Source of the DNA: JACQFZ01 sp045810625
GTDB taxonomy: Bacteria; Pseudomonadota; Gammaproteobacteria; Acidiferrobacterales; Sulfurifustaceae
Direction of reading: 5' to 3'
NCBI GenBank assembly: GCA_045810625.1
Contig: JBJMVQ010000030.1
Coordinates: 100,628-164,627 of the forward strand
Length of the DNA stretch: 64,000 nucleotides
The notes beneath the pieces are model-generated. The model was not told the origin of the DNA and made no database searches. It was given only the letters and a program-made list of their open reading frames with translations. Both the position numbers and the translations under genes were made by a program. Shown here piece after piece: positions 8,287-16,546 of the stretch (within the stretch, counting starts at the first letter, position 1; each line of letters opens with the position of its first letter).

Positions 8287-9763
8287 GCGCGATGCGGTTC
8301 AACCCGCGCCGGATGTACGGATAGAGATCGGACGCGAGCATCCCGGCCTCTCCTTCGGCGGCGGCGTTATCGCCCGCGGCGCCATGCACACACACGCCGA
8401 GTCGCGCGGCATCGATCGCCGAGAGCCCCTGCGCGTGCAACGCAGCGATGATGCCGGTCAACACATCGCCGGTGCCGCCGCTCGCCATGCCTGGGTTACC
8501 GCGGTCGCACAACCACGTCGCGTCCGCGTGCGCGACAAGGGTTCCCGCGCCCTTCAACACGCACACGCCGCCGTAGCGCTCCACGAGGCGTCGCGCCGCC
8601 GCGAAGCGGTCGCGTTGAATCGCCTGCGGCGTCGTTTTGAGCAACCGCGCCGCTTCACCCGGATGCGGCGTCAGAATCCAATCCGGCCGGCGCACCGGCT
8701 TCGCCAGCGCGAGCAGATTGAGTGCATCGGCGTCGACAACGAGCGGCAGCCGGCAGTTGAGCGCGGCGCGCCACATGGTTCGCGCCCACGCGTCCTTCGA
8801 CAAACCGGGACCGAGCGCTACGACATTCGCGCGCTCGAAGAGCGGCTCGAGATCCCGCGCGCCGCGCACACCGAAAGCGAGCAACTCGGGACGTCCGATG
8901 TTGATCGACGCCGCGTGCCACGGATGTGTCGCGAGCGTCACGAGACCCGCGCCCGCACGCAACGCCGCTTCGCCGCAAAGGCGAACCGCGCCCGGCATGC
9001 CACGACCACCGCCGATGACGAGCACGTGGCCGAATTTCCCTTTGTTCGCGTTGCGCGGGCGTCGCGGCAGCAGTCCGCGCAACGTTTGCGTTGCAAGGCG
9101 CTGCGCGATCGGCACGACACCTTCGTATACGCTGCCGGGTACGCCGAGGTCGTCGAACAATACTTCGCCGGAGTGATCGAGACCGTCGGCCGTGCACAAT
9201 CCCGCTTTCATTCCGATAAACGAAACCGTCAAATGCGCGCGAACCGCGGCGCCCATCACCGCCCCGGTGTCAGCGTTGATTCCGGACGGAACGTCGACAG
9301 CGAGGATCGGGCGACCGCTTTCATTCATCGACTCGATCGCGGCGCACCACTCGCCTTCGACCGGCCGCTCGAGCCCGGTACCGAGCAACGCGTCGACGAC
9401 CACGTCGGCTTCACCGAGCGAACCGTCCAACGGGCGCGCTTTAATTCCAGCGTTCTCGCAACGCGCGCGCATTTGCGCCGCCGTGCCTTGATCGCGCGGG
9501 GTGCCAACGGTGAAGACGTGCGTCTCCAGACCCGCTTCTTTCGCCAGCCGGGCGATGACATAGCCGTCGCCGCCGTTGTTTCCCGCTCCGCATACGATCG
9601 CGACGCGGCGCGCATGCGGGAATCGTTCCCGAAGCACGCGAAACGCCGCGACGCCTGCGCGCGCCATCAACTCCTCCCCGGCAATGCCGTGAACCTCGAT
9701 CGCGCGGCGATCCAGCTCCCGCACCTGCGCGGCGCTATATAAAGGTATTGGTAGTAACGTCAT
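8267..9763 (-). CDS. nnr: Bifunctional NAD(P)H-hydrate epimerase/dehydratase
   Basis: A 498-residue metabolite-repair enzyme. The N-terminal YjeF_N domain (about residues 10-210) epimerises damaged NAD(P)H hydrates and contains GAGNNGGDGY and DALLGTGL. The C-terminal ribokinase-like domain dehydrates the S form with ADP and contains HPGEAARLL, KGAGT and ASGGTGDVLTG. I place the start at ATG 9763 (MTLLPIPLYSAAQ), because the frame upstream of it is basic and unlike the family. The start is only 53 bases from the divergent GTG of the transporter at 9816. It heads the operon that continues into tsaE and the amidase. Confidence 0.95.
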   Translation of the reverse strand: MTLLPIPLYSAAQVRELDRRAIEVHGIAGEELMARAGVAAFRVLRERFPHARRVAIVCGAGNNGGDGYVIARLAKEAGLETHVFTVGTPRDQGTAAQMRARCENAGIKARPLDGSLGEADVVVDALLGTGLERPVEGEWCAAIESMNESGRPILAVDVPSGINADTGAVMGAAVRAHLTVSFIGMKAGLCTADGLDHSGEVLFDDLGVPGSVYEGVVPIAQRLATQTLRGLLPRRPRNANKGKFGHVLVIGGGRGMPGAVRLCGEAALRAGAGLVTLATHPWHAASINIGRPELLAFGVRGARDLEPLFERANVVALGPGLSKDAWARTMWRAALNCRLPLVVDADALNLLALAKPVRRPDWILTPHPGEAARLLKTTPQAIQRDRFAAARRLVERYGGVCVLKGAGTLVAHADATWLCDRGNPGMASGGTGDVLTGIIAALHAQGLSAIDAARLGVCVHGAAGDNAAAEGEAGMLASDLYPYIRRGLNRIAHGDVDF

Positions 9764-9815
9764 TTTGGCTCGTAAGTGTAGCTCGCCCCGCCGCAGACCG
9801 GGTAAGCTTGCGCCG

Positions 9816-10712
9816 GTGCAGAATGTCCTCGTACTGATTCCCGACTTCGCTCTGATCCTGCTCGGCACGCTGCTGCAGCGTTGGCGCACGCGCTTCAGCG
9901 ACAGCTTCTGGAGCGGTCTCGAGCAGTTGATGTTTTACGTGCTGTTCCCGGCGCTCATCTTCAGCGCGCTGACCAAGACGCACATCGACTTCGCCGAAAC
10001 CGGCCCGTTGCTTGGCGCGGCGCTCGTCGCGCTCCTGGTCGGCATGCTGCTCGCCGCCGCGACGCAACCCCTCTTCGCGCTCGCGCCGATGGCGTTCGCT
10101 TCGCGCTTTCAGTGCGCGTTCCGATACAACACGTACATCGGCATCGCCATCGCGGGCAAATTGTACGGCGAGCCGGGCATCGCGCTCATGGGCGTCGTCT
10201 GCGGCGTGATGATACCGCTCATGAACGTGGTCTCGGTGTGGATGCTGGCACGGCACGGCACGTTCAATGTCTGGCGCGAGCTGGTGCGCAATCCGCTGAT
10301 CCTCGGCACGATCGCCGGCCTCGTCTGGAACGTCGCGGGTCTCCCCGTCCCCTATCCGGCGCAGCAGTTCCTGGACCGGCTATCGCAAGCGGCGATTGCG
10401 ATGGGTCTGCTGGCCGTCGGCGCGGCGCTCAAGTGGCGCCGCTCGGTGCGCGGGCTTTCCTCGGAGGTTTATATTCTCGCGATCAAGCTCGTCGCGGTGC
10501 CCGCTACGGCGTGGTGGACCGGGCGCTGGCTCGGTCTCGGCGGGCTGTACTTCAACACCGTGGTGTTGTTTGCCGCGCTGCCGCCGGCATCCGCGGCCTA
10601 TATACTGACCGTGCGCATGGGCGGTGACGGCCCCGGGGTCGCGTGGCTCATTTCCGTGGGCACGCTCGCGTCCATGGTGACACTTTCCGCGTGGATCAGT
10701 CAGCTGGGATAG
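9816..10712 (+). CDS. AEC (auxin efflux carrier) family transporter
   Basis: A 298-residue integral membrane protein with about 10 hydrophobic segments in two inverted halves, as in the AEC/BART superfamily. Family features are LEQLMFYVLFPALIFSAL in the first half and ILTVRMGGDGPGVAWLIS near the end. Bacterial members transport malate, malonate or other small carboxylates; the substrate is not predictable here. I chose GTG 9816 (MQNVLVLIPDF). An upstream TTG at 9765 would add a basic 17-residue leader unlike the family and would overlap the nnr start region. The gene interrupts the queG/nnr neighbourhood seen in other gammaproteobacteria. Confidence 0.8.
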   Translation: MQNVLVLIPDFALILLGTLLQRWRTRFSDSFWSGLEQLMFYVLFPALIFSALTKTHIDFAETGPLLGAALVALLVGMLLAAATQPLFALAPMAFASRFQCAFRYNTYIGIAIAGKLYGEPGIALMGVVCGVMIPLMNVVSVWMLARHGTFNVWRELVRNPLILGTIAGLVWNVAGLPVPYPAQQFLDRLSQAAIAMGLLAVGAALKWRRSVRGLSSEVYILAIKLVAVPATAWWTGRWLGLGGLYFNTVVLFAALPPASAAYILTVRMGGDGPGVAWLISVGTLASMVTLSAWISQLG

Positions 10713-10723
10713 CTGCACAATCG

Positions 10724-11791
10724 ATGAGTACGGTTCAGTCTCTCGATCTCCCGCAACTCGCCGAACATATCAAGCAGTGGGGCCGCGAGCTTGGGTTCCA
10801 ACAGCTCGGCATCGCCGCGACGACGCTCGATGACGCCGAGGCGCACCTGCTCAACTGGCTGCGCCTGGAGCGGCACGGCGAAATGCACTACATGGCGGCG
10901 CACGGCACACGGCGGAGCCGTCCGGCCGATCTCGTGCCCGGCACGGTGCGCGTGATCAGCGCGCGGCTCGATTACTTTGCGCCGGCGGCCGACGCAGAAG
11001 CCGTCCTCGCTGATCCCAACTGCGGTTATGTTTCCCGTTACGCCCTCGGTCGCGACTACCATAAAGTGCTGCGCGGGCGGCTGCGTCGACTTGCGCAGCG
11101 TATTGAAGCCGCGATCGGACCGTTCGGTTATCGCGTCTTCAGCGACAGCGCGCCCGTGCTGGAAAAAGCGCTCGCCGAGCGAGCCGGCCTCGGTTGGATC
11201 GGTAAGCACACGAATCTGCTCGCGCGCGACGCCGGCTCGTGGTTCTTCCTCGGCGAGATCTACACCGATCTCCCGCTCCCCACGGACACGGCCGCGACGA
11301 ATCACTGCGGCACCTGCCAAGCCTGCATCGACGTTTGTCCGACGCGCGCGATCGTCGCGCCGTATCAGCTCGATGCGCGGCGCTGCATTTCGTATCTCAC
11401 GATCGAGCTGCGCGGCCCGATTCCGGAAGAGTTCCGGCCGCTGCTCGGCAACCGCATCTACGGCTGCGACGACTGCCAGCTCGTCTGCCCCTGGAACCGC
11501 TTCGCGCGACTCACGCGCGAACCCGATTTCGCGCCGCGCCATGCGCTCGACGCACCGAAGCTCATCGAGCTGTTCGGCTGGTCGGAAGAGGAATTCCTAA
11601 AGCGCACGGAAGGATCGGCCATTCGACGCATCAATCATGAGCAATGGTTGCGCAACATCGCCGTCGCGCTCGGGAATGCACCGACGAGCGAAGCGGTCGT
11701 GCAGGCATTGCGCGGACGGCTCGATCATCCCTCTCCACTCGTGCGCGAGCATGTGACCTGGGCGCTCGCGCGTCATCGTGAGGTTGCGTAA
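10724..11791 (+). CDS. queG: Epoxyqueuosine reductase
   Basis: A 355-residue cytoplasmic cobalamin- and Fe-S-dependent enzyme that makes the last step of queuosine on tRNA. After the DUF1730 N-terminal region with YALGRDYHKV, it has two ferredoxin-like clusters: C195-x2-C198-x2-C201-x3-C205, and C248-x2-C251-x3-CP at 255, with a further Cys in RRCISYL between them. A HEAT-like PBS repeat near the C terminus (LDHPSPLVREHVTWAL) is usual. The ATG at 10724 lies 11 bases after the transporter stop, so the two are likely cotranscribed. queG beside nnr-tsaE is a conserved gammaproteobacterial arrangement, here split by the transporter and divergent. Confidence 0.95.
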   Translation: MSTVQSLDLPQLAEHIKQWGRELGFQQLGIAATTLDDAEAHLLNWLRLERHGEMHYMAAHGTRRSRPADLVPGTVRVISARLDYFAPAADAEAVLADPNCGYVSRYALGRDYHKVLRGRLRRLAQRIEAAIGPFGYRVFSDSAPVLEKALAERAGLGWIGKHTNLLARDAGSWFFLGEIYTDLPLPTDTAATNHCGTCQACIDVCPTRAIVAPYQLDARRCISYLTIELRGPIPEEFRPLLGNRIYGCDDCQLVCPWNRFARLTREPDFAPRHALDAPKLIELFGWSEEEFLKRTEGSAIRRINHEQWLRNIAVALGNAPTSEAVVQALRGRLDHPSPLVREHVTWALARHREVA

Positions 11792-11859
11792 TCGCGTTAT
11801 TCATTCGAAACTAAGTTCGCCGCTCTCGACTGCCGTACCAGAATAAAAGAAGGGACGAA

Positions 11860-13359
11860 ATGCATCGCACCAACTCGAAGCTTTCTTTCTTACTCCTCGT
11901 TCTCATTACACTCACTCTCACCGCGTGCGGCAGCAGTAGCAGTACCAGCAGCTCGGGCGGCGGTGGTGGGGGCGGCGGTGGCGGAGGAAGCTCCGACACC
12001 AAGCCTCCGACGGTTACGGCGGTCGATCCGCCGGACGGCGCAGTGGGTGTAGCAACCGATAAGCCAATCGTTGCGACCTTCAGCGAGCAGATTAGTAATT
12101 CAACGGTCAACACGACCAGCTTCTTTATCGAAGACGATGCGGGCATGCCCGCTGATGGAGCATCAGTAGCGCCAAGCGGCAGGAAAGCGTTCTTTACGCC
12201 CAGCGCCATTACTTTCAAAAAAGGCACGCTCTATCACGCCACGCTCACAACCGGGATTACCGACGTCGCCGGAAATCACCTTGCTGCCGACAAGACCTGG
12301 ACCTTCCGCACTCTTGTCGATGAATGGGACGCGACGACAACCAGCTCCGCACCTCTGCCGCGCACGAGCCACACGGCCGTCTGGACCGGCGATGAAATGA
12401 TTATATGGGGCGGCGACACCAGCTCCGGTGTAACCGCCACCGGCGGACGTTACGATCCAGTCGATAACACGTGGACCGCGACGACCACGACGAACGCACC
12501 GTCTGCGCGCACCGATCACACAGCTGTATGGACTGGCAGCAAAATGATCGTCTGGGGTGGAGCGGATGCAGGCGGCACACCGACGATCACCGGTGCCGTC
12601 TACAATCCCGGCACAAGTCCTGGGACAGACACGTGGACCGCGCTCCCAACGACAATGACGGGAGGAAGTGCGCTTGTCGCTCGCCGCCTCCATACGGCAG
12701 TCTGGACCGGCAGCAAGATGATCGTCTGGGGCGGCCTCGCTAGCGGCAACACGCCGACGAACACCGGGACGATCTACGATCCGGTAGCGAACACGTGGAC
12801 GGCACTCCCCACTACGTTCGCTGGCGGAAATGCACTCGCGGCGCGCGTCGGGCATACGGCGATATGGACCGGCACGGACATGATCGTCTGGGGCGGCACG
12901 ATCAGCAGCACCCCGGTGAGCACCGGCGCGCGCTACAGCCTCGCCACGAATCGATGGACATTAATTCAGAATGCGCCGTTCGGGCGCTCCGGCCATACAG
13001 CGATTTGGACCGGCAGCGAGATGATCGTTTGGGGAGGCGCATCCTCCAGCCAGGGCGCGCGCTACAACCCGACCACCGACACGTGGACGTCGATCACGAC
13101 CACCAATGCGCCGCCGGGACGCGTCGGGAATACCGCGATCTGGACCGGAACCGAGATGATCGTGTGGGGCGGCAACGCGCCATCAAATCAGGGGGCGGCG
13201 TACCGGCCGTCGACCAACACCTGGCGCGCGATCACAACGACAGACGCGCCCGTCGCGCGCACCGATCACACCGCCGTTTGGACCGGCGACGAGATGATCG
13301 TCTGGGGCGGTGAAAGCAGCAGCGGGCCGGAGAACAGCGGCGGTCTTTACACGCCGTAA
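11860..13359 (+). CDS. Lipoprotein with Ig-like domain and seven kelch-type repeats
   Basis: A 499-residue exported lipoprotein. The lipobox LTAC puts the acylated cysteine at residue 23. A Ser/Gly-rich linker containing eleven consecutive glycines follows, then an Ig-like domain of the Big_5 type (PPDGAVGVATDKPIVATFSE, about residues 48-145). The rest consists of seven repeats of the form HTAVWTGxxMIVWGG, each followed by a G-x-Y-(N/D)P segment and a TW strand, as expected for a seven-bladed kelch-like beta-propeller. AAGGGA lies 5 bases before the ATG. The repeats are also visible in the DNA, so copy number could vary by recombination. It resembles surface proteins of unknown role; ligand binding at the cell surface is inference. 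It ends 6 bases from the convergent rraA. Confidence 0.8.
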   Translation: MHRTNSKLSFLLLVLITLTLTACGSSSSTSSSGGGGGGGGGGGSSDTKPPTVTAVDPPDGAVGVATDKPIVATFSEQISNSTVNTTSFFIEDDAGMPADGASVAPSGRKAFFTPSAITFKKGTLYHATLTTGITDVAGNHLAADKTWTFRTLVDEWDATTTSSAPLPRTSHTAVWTGDEMIIWGGDTSSGVTATGGRYDPVDNTWTATTTTNAPSARTDHTAVWTGSKMIVWGGADAGGTPTITGAVYNPGTSPGTDTWTALPTTMTGGSALVARRLHTAVWTGSKMIVWGGLASGNTPTNTGTIYDPVANTWTALPTTFAGGNALAARVGHTAIWTGTDMIVWGGTISSTPVSTGARYSLATNRWTLIQNAPFGRSGHTAIWTGSEMIVWGGASSSQGARYNPTTDTWTSITTTNAPPGRVGNTAIWTGTEMIVWGGNAPSNQGAAYRPSTNTWRAITTTDAPVARTDHTAVWTGDEMIVWGGESSSGPENSGGLYTP

Positions 13360-13365
13360 ACGCAG

Positions 13366-13845
13366 CTACTCGAACTTCTTGTCCGACACGACGACGCCGT
13401 CTTCGTCGGCGTAGAGGTATGCGCCCGGCTTGAACGTCACGCCGGCGAAGCGAACCGGCACGCCGACTTCGCCGAAGCCGTTCTTGCGCGGCCGGATTGG
13501 ATTCGTCGCGAGCGCGAAAACACCGATCGGCACGTTGGCGATCTCGGCGGAATCGCGAATACAACCGTACACGATCAACCCTTCCCACTGATTCTCTGCC
13601 GCCAACTGCGCGATCTTGTCGCCGACCAGCGCGCTGCGCAGGCTGCCGCCGCCATCGACGACGAGCACCTGCCCCTTGCCGTTCTTCTCCAGCTCCGCGC
13701 GCACGAGCTTGTTGTCTTCGTGCACCTTGACGGTCACGATTTTCCCGGCGAACGCCCGCTTCGCTCCGAAACTGCGGAACAACGGATCGGCGACCTGCAG
13801 ATCGCGTTCATAGTTGTCGCACAGGTCGGCGGTCTTGATCGGCAT
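13366..13845 (-). CDS. rraA: RraA family protein (RNase E regulator / HMG aldolase)
   Basis: A 159-residue protein of the RraA fold, which forms ring-shaped trimers. It contains the family core VVDGGGSLRSALVGDKIAQL and the loop GLIVYGCIRDSAEI. This family includes the RNase E inhibitor RraA and class II 4-hydroxy-4-methyl-2-oxoglutarate aldolases. The conserved Arg and Asp of the aldolase metal site (in GCIRDSAEI) are present, so both functions are possible. AAGGGGAG is a strong ribosome-binding site. It follows orn by 18 bases on the minus strand, so the two RNA-metabolism genes probably share a transcript. Confidence 0.88.
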   Translation of the reverse strand: MPIKTADLCDNYERDLQVADPLFRSFGAKRAFAGKIVTVKVHEDNKLVRAELEKNGKGQVLVVDGGGSLRSALVGDKIAQLAAENQWEGLIVYGCIRDSAEIANVPIGVFALATNPIRPRKNGFGEVGVPVRFAGVTFKPGAYLYADEDGVVVSDKKFE

Positions 13846-13863
13846 GACGACTCCCCTTTCTAT

Positions 13864-14421
13864 TTATCGCAGATTCAGAAAATGCTCGCGGTAATACTTG
13901 AGCTCGTCGATCGACTCGCGCACGTCGTCAAGTGCGCGATGCGTCGCGCGCTTGATGAAACCGGCGGCGATCTCCGGACGCCAGCGCATGGCCAGCTCCT
14001 TGAGCGTGCTGACATCGAGATTCCGGTAGTGGAACCAGGTCTCGAGCGCCGGCATGGTGCGCGCCAGGAAGCGGCGGTCCTGGCAGATACTGTTACCACA
14101 CATCGGCGAGCGCTTCGCCGGCACATAGCGGCTGATGAAGGCGAGCATCTGCTGCTGCGCCTGGGCCTCGGTAACGGTTGAGGCCTTCACACGCTCGATC
14201 AAACCCGACGCGCCGTGCGTACGCTTGTTCCACTCGTCCATGCCGTCCAGCAGACTGGAGGGCTGGCTGACGGCGATCACGGGTCCTTCTGCAACGATGT
14301 TGAGATTAGCGTCGGTGATGATGACCGCCATCTCGATGATACGATCGGTTTCGGGACTTAACCCCGTCATCTCCAGGTCAATCCAGATCAGCCCATTGGG
14401 ATCGAGCGCCGAGGGCGGCAT
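13864..14421 (-). CDS. orn: Oligoribonuclease
   Basis: A 185-residue DEDDh 3'-5' exoribonuclease that degrades 2-5 nt RNAs and pGpG, and is essential in many gammaproteobacteria. Exo I is IDLEMTGL (D15, E17); the Exo II segment is CGNSICQDRRFLAR; and Exo III is HRALDDVRESIDELKYY with the catalytic His and Asp. The length is normal. ACGGAG lies upstream of the ATG. Its degradation of pGpG would complete c-di-GMP turnover, relevant to the PilZ-like protein and polysaccharide genes elsewhere in the window (inference). Confidence 0.95.
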   Translation of the reverse strand: MPPSALDPNGLIWIDLEMTGLSPETDRIIEMAVIITDANLNIVAEGPVIAVSQPSSLLDGMDEWNKRTHGASGLIERVKASTVTEAQAQQQMLAFISRYVPAKRSPMCGNSICQDRRFLARTMPALETWFHYRNLDVSTLKELAMRWRPEIAAGFIKRATHRALDDVRESIDELKYYREHFLNLR

Positions 14422-14474
14422 GTACCAGCTCCGTGCGTTAAACTAGCGAAAACGGAATCATAGCATTAGGCGCG

Positions 14475-15716
14475 ATGGTTACCTTCACCATACTGTTCCT
14501 CGTATTTATGGCCGCGAGCCTCGTCGTGCAGCTTTGGCTCGCGCAACGGCACATCCGCCACGTGCAGAACCGGCGTGAGCGTGTTCCGAGCGCGTTCGCG
14601 ACCGACGTGCCCCTCGACGCGCACCGCAAGGCAGCCGACTACACGGTCGCACGCACGCGTCTCGGCCGTTGGGAGCTCATTTACGGCACGCTGCTGCTGC
14701 TCGTCTGGACACTCGGCGGCGGGCTCGATGCGCTCGACAGCGTCTGGCGCCGCGCGTTCGACTCCGAGATCGGCGTCGGCACCCTGTTCCTGGTGAGCGT
14801 GATCGTGGTATCCGCGGTGCTCGATCTTCCGTTCGATCTTTATCGCACGTTCGGCATCGAACGACGCTTCGGCTTCAATCGCATGTCCCCGGCGCTTTAC
14901 GCGAGCGATCTCGTGAAGAAGGCGCTGATCGGTCTGCTGCTCGGCGTGCCGCTCATTATCGCGGCCCTATGGCTGATGCACGCCGCCGGACGTTTTTGGT
15001 GGTTCTATCTCTGGATACTCTGGGCGACGTTCAGCGTATTCATGGTCTGGGCCTATCCCACGCTCATTGCCCCGCTCTTCAACAAATTCAAACCGCTCGG
15101 CGAAGAAGGATTGCGCGCGCGGCTGCAGGCGTTGCTCGCCCGCACCGGATTCCGCAGCGAAGGCATTTACGTTATCGACAGCTCGCGACGCACGTCGCAC
15201 GGCAACGCCTATTTCACCGGGTTCGGCCGCAGCAAGCGCATCGTTTTTTTCGACAGCCTGCTGCAGCAGCTCGCCGAGCCCGAAGTCGAAGCGGTCGTGG
15301 CGCACGAGCTCGGGCATTACAAACTGCATCACATTGCGAAGCGAATCGTACTGGTGACGGCGTCGGGTCTCGTCGGTCTTGCGCTCCTCGGCTGGTTGAT
15401 CGAGCAACCCTGGTTTTATTTGTCGCTCGGGGTTCATCGTCCGTCGAATCACGCAGCCCTCGCACTCTTTCTCATGGTGACACCGGTATTCACCTTTTTC
15501 CTGTACCCGCTCTTCGCGCGCGGCTCGCGTCGGCACGAGCACGAAGCGGACGTGTTTGCCGCGGAACAGAGCGACGCGCGCGCGCTCATCACCGCGTTGG
15601 TGAAGCTCTACAAAGAGAACGCGTCGACGCTAACACCCGATCCCTTGCACTCGGCGTTCTACGATTCGCACCCGCCGGCGCTCGCACGGATATCGCACCT
15701 GCAAGCCCGGAACTGA
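14475..15716 (+). CDS. M48 family metallopeptidase, Ste24/CAAX protease type
   Basis: A 413-residue multi-pass inner-membrane zinc protease. Hydrophobic segments lie near the N terminus and around residues 65-90, 100-125, 150-170, 180-200 and 290-350. The zinc site is HELGH in VVAHELGHYKLHH, with the third ligand in RHEHEADVFAAEQ. The long N-terminal membrane domain (peptidase_M48_N) distinguishes it from HtpX. Such bacterial homologues are thought to act in membrane-protein quality control or outer-membrane assembly. It is divergent from orn (53 bases between starts), and a small cytochrome c gene follows 10 bases after its stop. Confidence 0.88.
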   Translation: MVTFTILFLVFMAASLVVQLWLAQRHIRHVQNRRERVPSAFATDVPLDAHRKAADYTVARTRLGRWELIYGTLLLLVWTLGGGLDALDSVWRRAFDSEIGVGTLFLVSVIVVSAVLDLPFDLYRTFGIERRFGFNRMSPALYASDLVKKALIGLLLGVPLIIAALWLMHAAGRFWWFYLWILWATFSVFMVWAYPTLIAPLFNKFKPLGEEGLRARLQALLARTGFRSEGIYVIDSSRRTSHGNAYFTGFGRSKRIVFFDSLLQQLAEPEVEAVVAHELGHYKLHHIAKRIVLVTASGLVGLALLGWLIEQPWFYLSLGVHRPSNHAALALFLMVTPVFTFFLYPLFARGSRRHEHEADVFAAEQSDARALITALVKLYKENASTLTPDPLHSAFYDSHPPALARISHLQARN

Positions 15717-15726
15717 GAGGCTCATC

Positions 15727-16026
15727 ATGCAGCTCGCACGCATCGCCGTATTCGTCATCGCCGCTGTATGCATCAGCGCCGGTGCATGGGCGGAAACCGC
15801 GCTGCTGCCGGGCGACGCCGCGAAAGGCCGCACGCTCCATGACGCGCAGTGCACCAGTTGTCACAACGCGTCCATCTATACACGCAACGATCGGCGCGTG
15901 AAGACCCTGCCCGGCTTGGTGGGGCAAGTCGAAGCGTGCAATCGCAACCTGAACAAGCAGCTGTCGCACGAACAGGTGAACGATCTGATCGCTTACCTGA
16001 ACGAAACCTATTACCGTTTCAAATGA
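15727..16026 (+). CDS. Small periplasmic cytochrome c without axial Met
   Basis: A 99-residue protein with a Sec signal peptide (about residues 1-22, cleavage after AWA) and one haem-binding motif, C42-TS-C45-H46. The C-terminal half is QVEACNRNL...VNDLIAYLNETYYRF. No methionine occurs anywhere after residue 1, so the usual sixth haem ligand of class I cytochromes is missing; a His in the QLSHEQ segment or an open site is possible. An additional Cys is present in the EAC segment. GAGAGG lies ahead of the ATG. It sits between a membrane protease and phhB, so context does not identify a redox partner. Confidence 0.85.
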   Translation: MQLARIAVFVIAAVCISAGAWAETALLPGDAAKGRTLHDAQCTSCHNASIYTRNDRRVKTLPGLVGQVEACNRNLNKQLSHEQVNDLIAYLNETYYRFK

Positions 16027-16039
16027 ATGGAGTCGATCT

Positions 16040-16375
16040 ATGGCGGAGCTCAAGCAGCAACGTTGCGTCCCTTGTGAAGGCGGTGTCGATCCGCTCGACC
16101 GGCAAGCCGCACAGAATCTGTTGCCGCAGGCGAAAGGATGGCGCCTGAACGATTCGGCAACCGAAATCAGCCGAACGTTCGAGTTCAAGAACTTCTACGA
16201 GACCATGGCGTTCGTCAACGCGGTCGCGTGGGTGGCGAACCGCGAAGACCATCATCCGGATCTCGAAGTAGGCTACAAGCGCTGCCACGTCCGCTACAGC
16301 ACGCACGCGATCCGCGGCCTATCGATGAATGACTTCATCTGCGCCGCGAAGATCAACGATCTGCTGAACGAATAA
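16040..16375 (+). CDS. phhB: Pterin-4a-carbinolamine dehydratase
   Basis: A 111-residue protein of the PCD/DCoH family, which dehydrates 4a-hydroxytetrahydrobiopterin formed by aromatic amino-acid hydroxylases. The active-site signature NREDHHPDLEVGYKRC is intact, and the later STHAIRGLSMNDFICAAKIN is typical. The length is normal. No phenylalanine hydroxylase gene is in the window, so a separate role or a distant partner is likely. GGAG precedes the ATG, and the gene starts 13 bases after the cytochrome c stop, suggesting cotranscription. Confidence 0.93.
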   Translation: MAELKQQRCVPCEGGVDPLDRQAAQNLLPQAKGWRLNDSATEISRTFEFKNFYETMAFVNAVAWVANREDHHPDLEVGYKRCHVRYSTHAIRGLSMNDFICAAKINDLLNE

Positions 16376-16382
16376 GGAGCCT

Positions 16383-16495
16383 CTGATTAATCCCTCCGTT
16401 CGTGGTGAGCCGGTCGACCATGAACGGAGGGACGCGGAATCAATGTCTGGTACTAATCGTCCTTGGACAGGCTCAGGACGAACGCGATTGATCAG
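16383..16495. mobile_element. 115-bp element with inverted ends, copy 2
   Basis: This copy begins CTGATTAATCCC and ends GATTGATCAG, and carries the same two internal palindromes as the copy at 664-778 (CCGTTCGTGGTGAGC with ATGAACGG, and TTGGACAGGCTCAGGACGA). The two copies have nearly the same length (113 and 115 bp). Like copy 1 it lies just upstream of a plus-strand gene, here the acyl-CoA dehydrogenase at 16547. Confidence 0.65.
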
Positions 16496-16546
16496 AGCGT
16501 CCCGAAGTAAACCGCTACGACCGCCGGTCTGCGAGGGAGGCACGCA

